Shown piece after piece: positions 62,201-64,000 of a DNA stretch of 64,000 nucleotides. The notes under the pieces were generated by a model. It saw nothing but the letters and a program-made list of their open reading frames with translations, made no database searches and was not told the DNA's origin. Where the stretch lies: the NCBI GenBank assembly GCA_025363755.1, contig JANYLQ010000052.1:59736-123735 (forward strand), written 5' to 3'. This stretch comes from Hyphomicrobiales bacterium (GTDB taxonomy: Bacteria > Pseudomonadota > Alphaproteobacteria > Rhizobiales > Aestuariivirgaceae). Positions within the stretch are counted from its first letter, which is position 1, and each line of letters opens with the position of its first letter. Position numbers and translations under genes: made by a program.

Positions 62201-63496
62201 TTAGGTAGCGCCACCGCATTTTGCAGTTGCCACATTGAAGTTGCCGCAATGAAGGGGCTTGCGCCAATCAGAGATCAAATCTTTTGAGCCTGGCAAGAAG
62301 TCAGACCATTCATCGCCAGCGACTAGACCGGGTGTTTGCCAGACCACATCAATTTGACCATTGGCTTGAATTTCACCAATGAACACAGGTTTGGTGATGT
62401 GATGGTTCGGCAACATAGCGGCGTAACCGCCTGTTAAGTTTGGTACAGTGACGCCGATGATGGCATCTTGCACGGCATCAGAATCCGTCGTGCCAGCTTT
62501 TGTCACGGCTGCAACCCACATGTTAAAACCAATGTAATGCGCTTCCATGGGATCATTCGTAGTGCGCTTGTCGCTCTTAATAAAAGTCTGCCAATCTTTG
62601 ATGAAGGAGGCATTGGATGGCGTGTCGATGGACATGAAATAGTTCCACGCCGCCAAATGGCCAACCAGTGGCTTTGTATCAAGGCCAGCAAGCTCTTCTT
62701 CGCCAACCGAGAAAGCCACAACAGGAATATCTGTTGCCTTCACACCTTGGTTGCCGAGCTCTTTGTAGAATGGAACATTAGCATCACCATTGATGGTAGA
62801 TACAACGGCTGTCTTCTTACCGGCAGAACCGAACTTCTTCACATCTGACACAATTGTTTGCCAATCAGAATGTCCGAATGGCGTGTAGTTGATCATGATG
62901 TCTTCTTTGGCAACACCCTTCAGCGTGAGATAGGCTTCCAGAATCTTATTCGTGGTCCTTGGATAGACATAGTCGGTGCCCGCCAGAACCCAGCGCTTCA
63001 CGCCTTGGTTCATCAAATAGTCAACAGCTGGAATGGCCTGTTGGTTTGGAGCAGCACCTGTGTAAAATACGTTCTTCGAGCTTTCTTCACCTTCATACTG
63101 TACAGGATAGAACAGCAAGCTGTTCAGTTCTTCAAACACCGGCAAAACGGACTTGCGCGAAACCGATGTCCAACAGCCAAATACTGCGGCGCACTTATCA
63201 CCCGAGATCAGGCCGCGAGCTTTTTCAGCAAACAGCGGCCAATTCGAAGCGGGATCAACCACTACAGCTTCGAGCTTTTTGCCCAACAAGCCGCCCTTGG
63301 CGTTTTGTTGTTCGATCAGCATCAACATCACATCTTTTAATGTCGTTTCACTGATTGCCATGGTGCCGGAAAGTGAATGAAGAATACCAACCTTAATGGT
63401 CTCGCCTTCGGCAAAGGCAAATTGTGGAACCAGTGCCGCGCCAGCAAGTGCTGCGAAGGCCACTGTTGATTTCAAAAATCCCCGTCTGTTTGTCAT
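62201..63496 (-). CDS. urtA: Urea ABC transporter substrate-binding protein UrtA
   Basis: 431 residues with a twin-arginine leader (MTNRRGFLKSTVAFAALAGAALVPQFAFA). IKVGILHSLSGTMAISETTLKDV, VVVDPASNWPLFAEKARGLI, FGCWTSVSRKSVLPVFEELNSLLFYPVQYEGEESSKNVFYTGAAPNQQAIP and the C-terminal GEIQANGQIDVVWQTPGLVAGDEWSDFLPGS segments are diagnostic UrtA. The start at 63496 has AAGGGA upstream and begins at the leader. Transcription is predicted from a sigma-54 promoter 43 bp before it. Confidence 0.96.
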   Translation of the reverse strand: MTNRRGFLKSTVAFAALAGAALVPQFAFAEGETIKVGILHSLSGTMAISETTLKDVMLMLIEQQNAKGGLLGKKLEAVVVDPASNWPLFAEKARGLISGDKCAAVFGCWTSVSRKSVLPVFEELNSLLFYPVQYEGEESSKNVFYTGAAPNQQAIPAVDYLMNQGVKRWVLAGTDYVYPRTTNKILEAYLTLKGVAKEDIMINYTPFGHSDWQTIVSDVKKFGSAGKKTAVVSTINGDANVPFYKELGNQGVKATDIPVVAFSVGEEELAGLDTKPLVGHLAAWNYFMSIDTPSNASFIKDWQTFIKSDKRTTNDPMEAHYIGFNMWVAAVTKAGTTDSDAVQDAIIGVTVPNLTGGYAAMLPNHHITKPVFIGEIQANGQIDVVWQTPGLVAGDEWSDFLPGSKDLISDWRKPLHCGNFNVATAKCGGAT

Positions 63497-63538
63497 GTTG
63501 CTTTTCCCTTGATGCAATTTGTGCACTGAAAATACTTT

Positions 63539-63553
63539 GCAACAGACATGCCA
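63539..63553 (-). promoter_or_regulatory. Sigma-54 promoter of urtABCDE
   Basis: On the minus strand TGGCATG-TCTG-TTGCA: GG (63551-63552) and GC (63539-63540) separated by exactly ten bases. The predicted start lies about 30 bases before the urtA ATG. Nitrogen-limited, NtrC/sigma-54 control is known for urea transporters; no clear NtrC enhancer was seen. Confidence 0.75.
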
Positions 63554-63596
63554 AGTTTTAGTCGAACCTAAAATACTGTAATATAACGAAAAAAAA

Positions 63597-63617
63597 GTTG
63601 CTTTAAATTTAAGCAAC
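63597..63617. promoter_or_regulatory. Dyad-symmetric site upstream of the urtA promoter
   Basis: GTTGCTT-N7-AAGCAAC, symmetric over 21 bp with one mismatched pair, 45 bp upstream of the -24 element. It is too close for a typical NtrC enhancer and may bind another regulator. A second palindrome, ATGAAATT/TATTTCAT, lies at 63691-63706. Confidence 0.45.
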
Positions 63618-63729
63618 GCTTTTCTGATGTAAACTTAGGCGTACCAGATTTGGGATGATCAATTACTGTGCGCTGCAAAATTAGAAAGCGATGAAATTTA
63701 TTTCATGTGTCGAACAATGCGACATCTAA

Positions 63730-63777
63730 TTGCGGGAGCCAGATTTGGACTGACGACCTTCGGGTTCTAAGCCTGTC
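63730..63777 (-). pseudogene. Decayed 3' half of an initiator tRNA-Met gene
   Basis: On the minus strand the sequence follows the 3' half of bacterial tRNA-fMet: the anticodon arm (ACCCG side intact), variable AAGGTC, T-stem GTCAG/CTGGC and acceptor CTCCCGCAA. The anticodon CAT reads TAG, the T-loop begins TCC, the terminal CCA reads TTA, and no 5' half is present. Such 3' tRNA fragments are typical remnants of attachment sites of integrated elements. Confidence 0.5.
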
Positions 63778-64000
63778 CTTTTCAGTAAATTAATGGGCGG
63801 CCCGAAAGGATCGCGCTCAGGCTATGTAATAAATTACGCGGTCTGACCAACCGTACCCAAGCTGCCATTTGAATTTATTGAGATAATTCAACAAATGTCC
63901 AACTTTATTTGCGAGCCAATTATATCTTTGCAATCACTGAGGATACCTAGTTCACAATAATTTGACAATGTTCTTATTTTGTTCTTTATTGTTTTAATGC
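63778..64000. other. A+T-rich non-coding right edge
   Basis: No reading frame, terminator or clear promoter was recognised. The sequence becomes strongly A+T-rich after about 63860 and may be the upstream region of a gene beyond the window. Confidence 0.5.

Noticed and set aside
1..64000. CRISPR arrays, prophage, IS elements or rRNA
   Set aside because: No regularly spaced repeats, transposase or integrase motifs or rRNA sequences were recognised on reading the window.

Overview
The window is a gene-dense chromosomal stretch, roughly half G+C by eye, from an alphaproteobacterium, most likely of the Hyphomicrobiales (Rhizobiales) type. The reasons are a GcrA cell-cycle regulator whose promoter region carries GANTC sites and a full CtrA box, an ECF sigma factor paired with a ChrR-type zinc anti-sigma factor, a CycM-type cytochrome c, the gene orders cycM / kdsB-pheA and murA-DUF2948-UPF0262-phosphatase, and a long RNA leader before a fold-III ornithine/lysine decarboxylase. 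No phage, transposase, CRISPR array, rRNA or intact tRNA gene was seen. All names rest on motif recognition; no database search was possible.

Layout: 0-6 kb holds a truncated CocE-type hydrolase, the sigma/ChrR pair, proline iminopeptidase, MscL and an aminotransferase. 5.9-6.3 kb is an intergenic region with a sigma-54 promoter, a probable small RNA and a structured repeat. 6.3-14.9 kb carries marC, a UPF0178 protein, an MttB-like methyltransferase divergent from an amine/amino-acid permease, then a compact glycerol-type oxidoreductase/kinase operon and yccF. 14.9-20.4 kb carries argD-argF-hslO, gcrA, an esterase and an L,D-transpeptidase. 20.6-27.2 kb is a yejABEF peptide importer with a hydroxyacid dehydrogenase. 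27.3-38.4 kb is housekeeping: cycM, a KdsB homologue that has lost its catalytic motifs, pheA, murA, hisBHAFE-coaA and hslVU. 38.4-44.2 kb has an old yellow enzyme, fabA-fabB-fabI, a PNPOx-like protein, an SH3 protein and a nudK-like gene. 44.3-50.6 kb has a ynjBCDF-like importer/phosphatidyltransferase operon and the decarboxylase with a GNAT gene.

50.6-57.9 kb is the most original gene cluster: a PanB-superfamily protein lacking PanB catalytic residues, a MocE-like Rieske ferredoxin and a MocD-like membrane di-iron oxygenase, divergent from a LacI-family regulator and a ribose/inositol/rhizopine-type ABC importer preceded by a small upstream ORF. It looks like a catabolic system for a methylated sugar or inositol derivative. 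58-63.5 kb is the urea importer operon urtABCDE behind a clear sigma-54 promoter, and beyond it lies a decayed 3' half of an initiator tRNA gene.

Nitrogen control is a recurring theme: two well-matched -24/-12 promoters, one for urtA and one for an intergenic sRNA with an anti-Shine-Dalgarno CCTCCC stretch. A roughly 95-bp three-hairpin repeat occurs twice, each time supplying the stop codon of a minus-strand gene (marC and fabA), with compensatory base changes in one stem.
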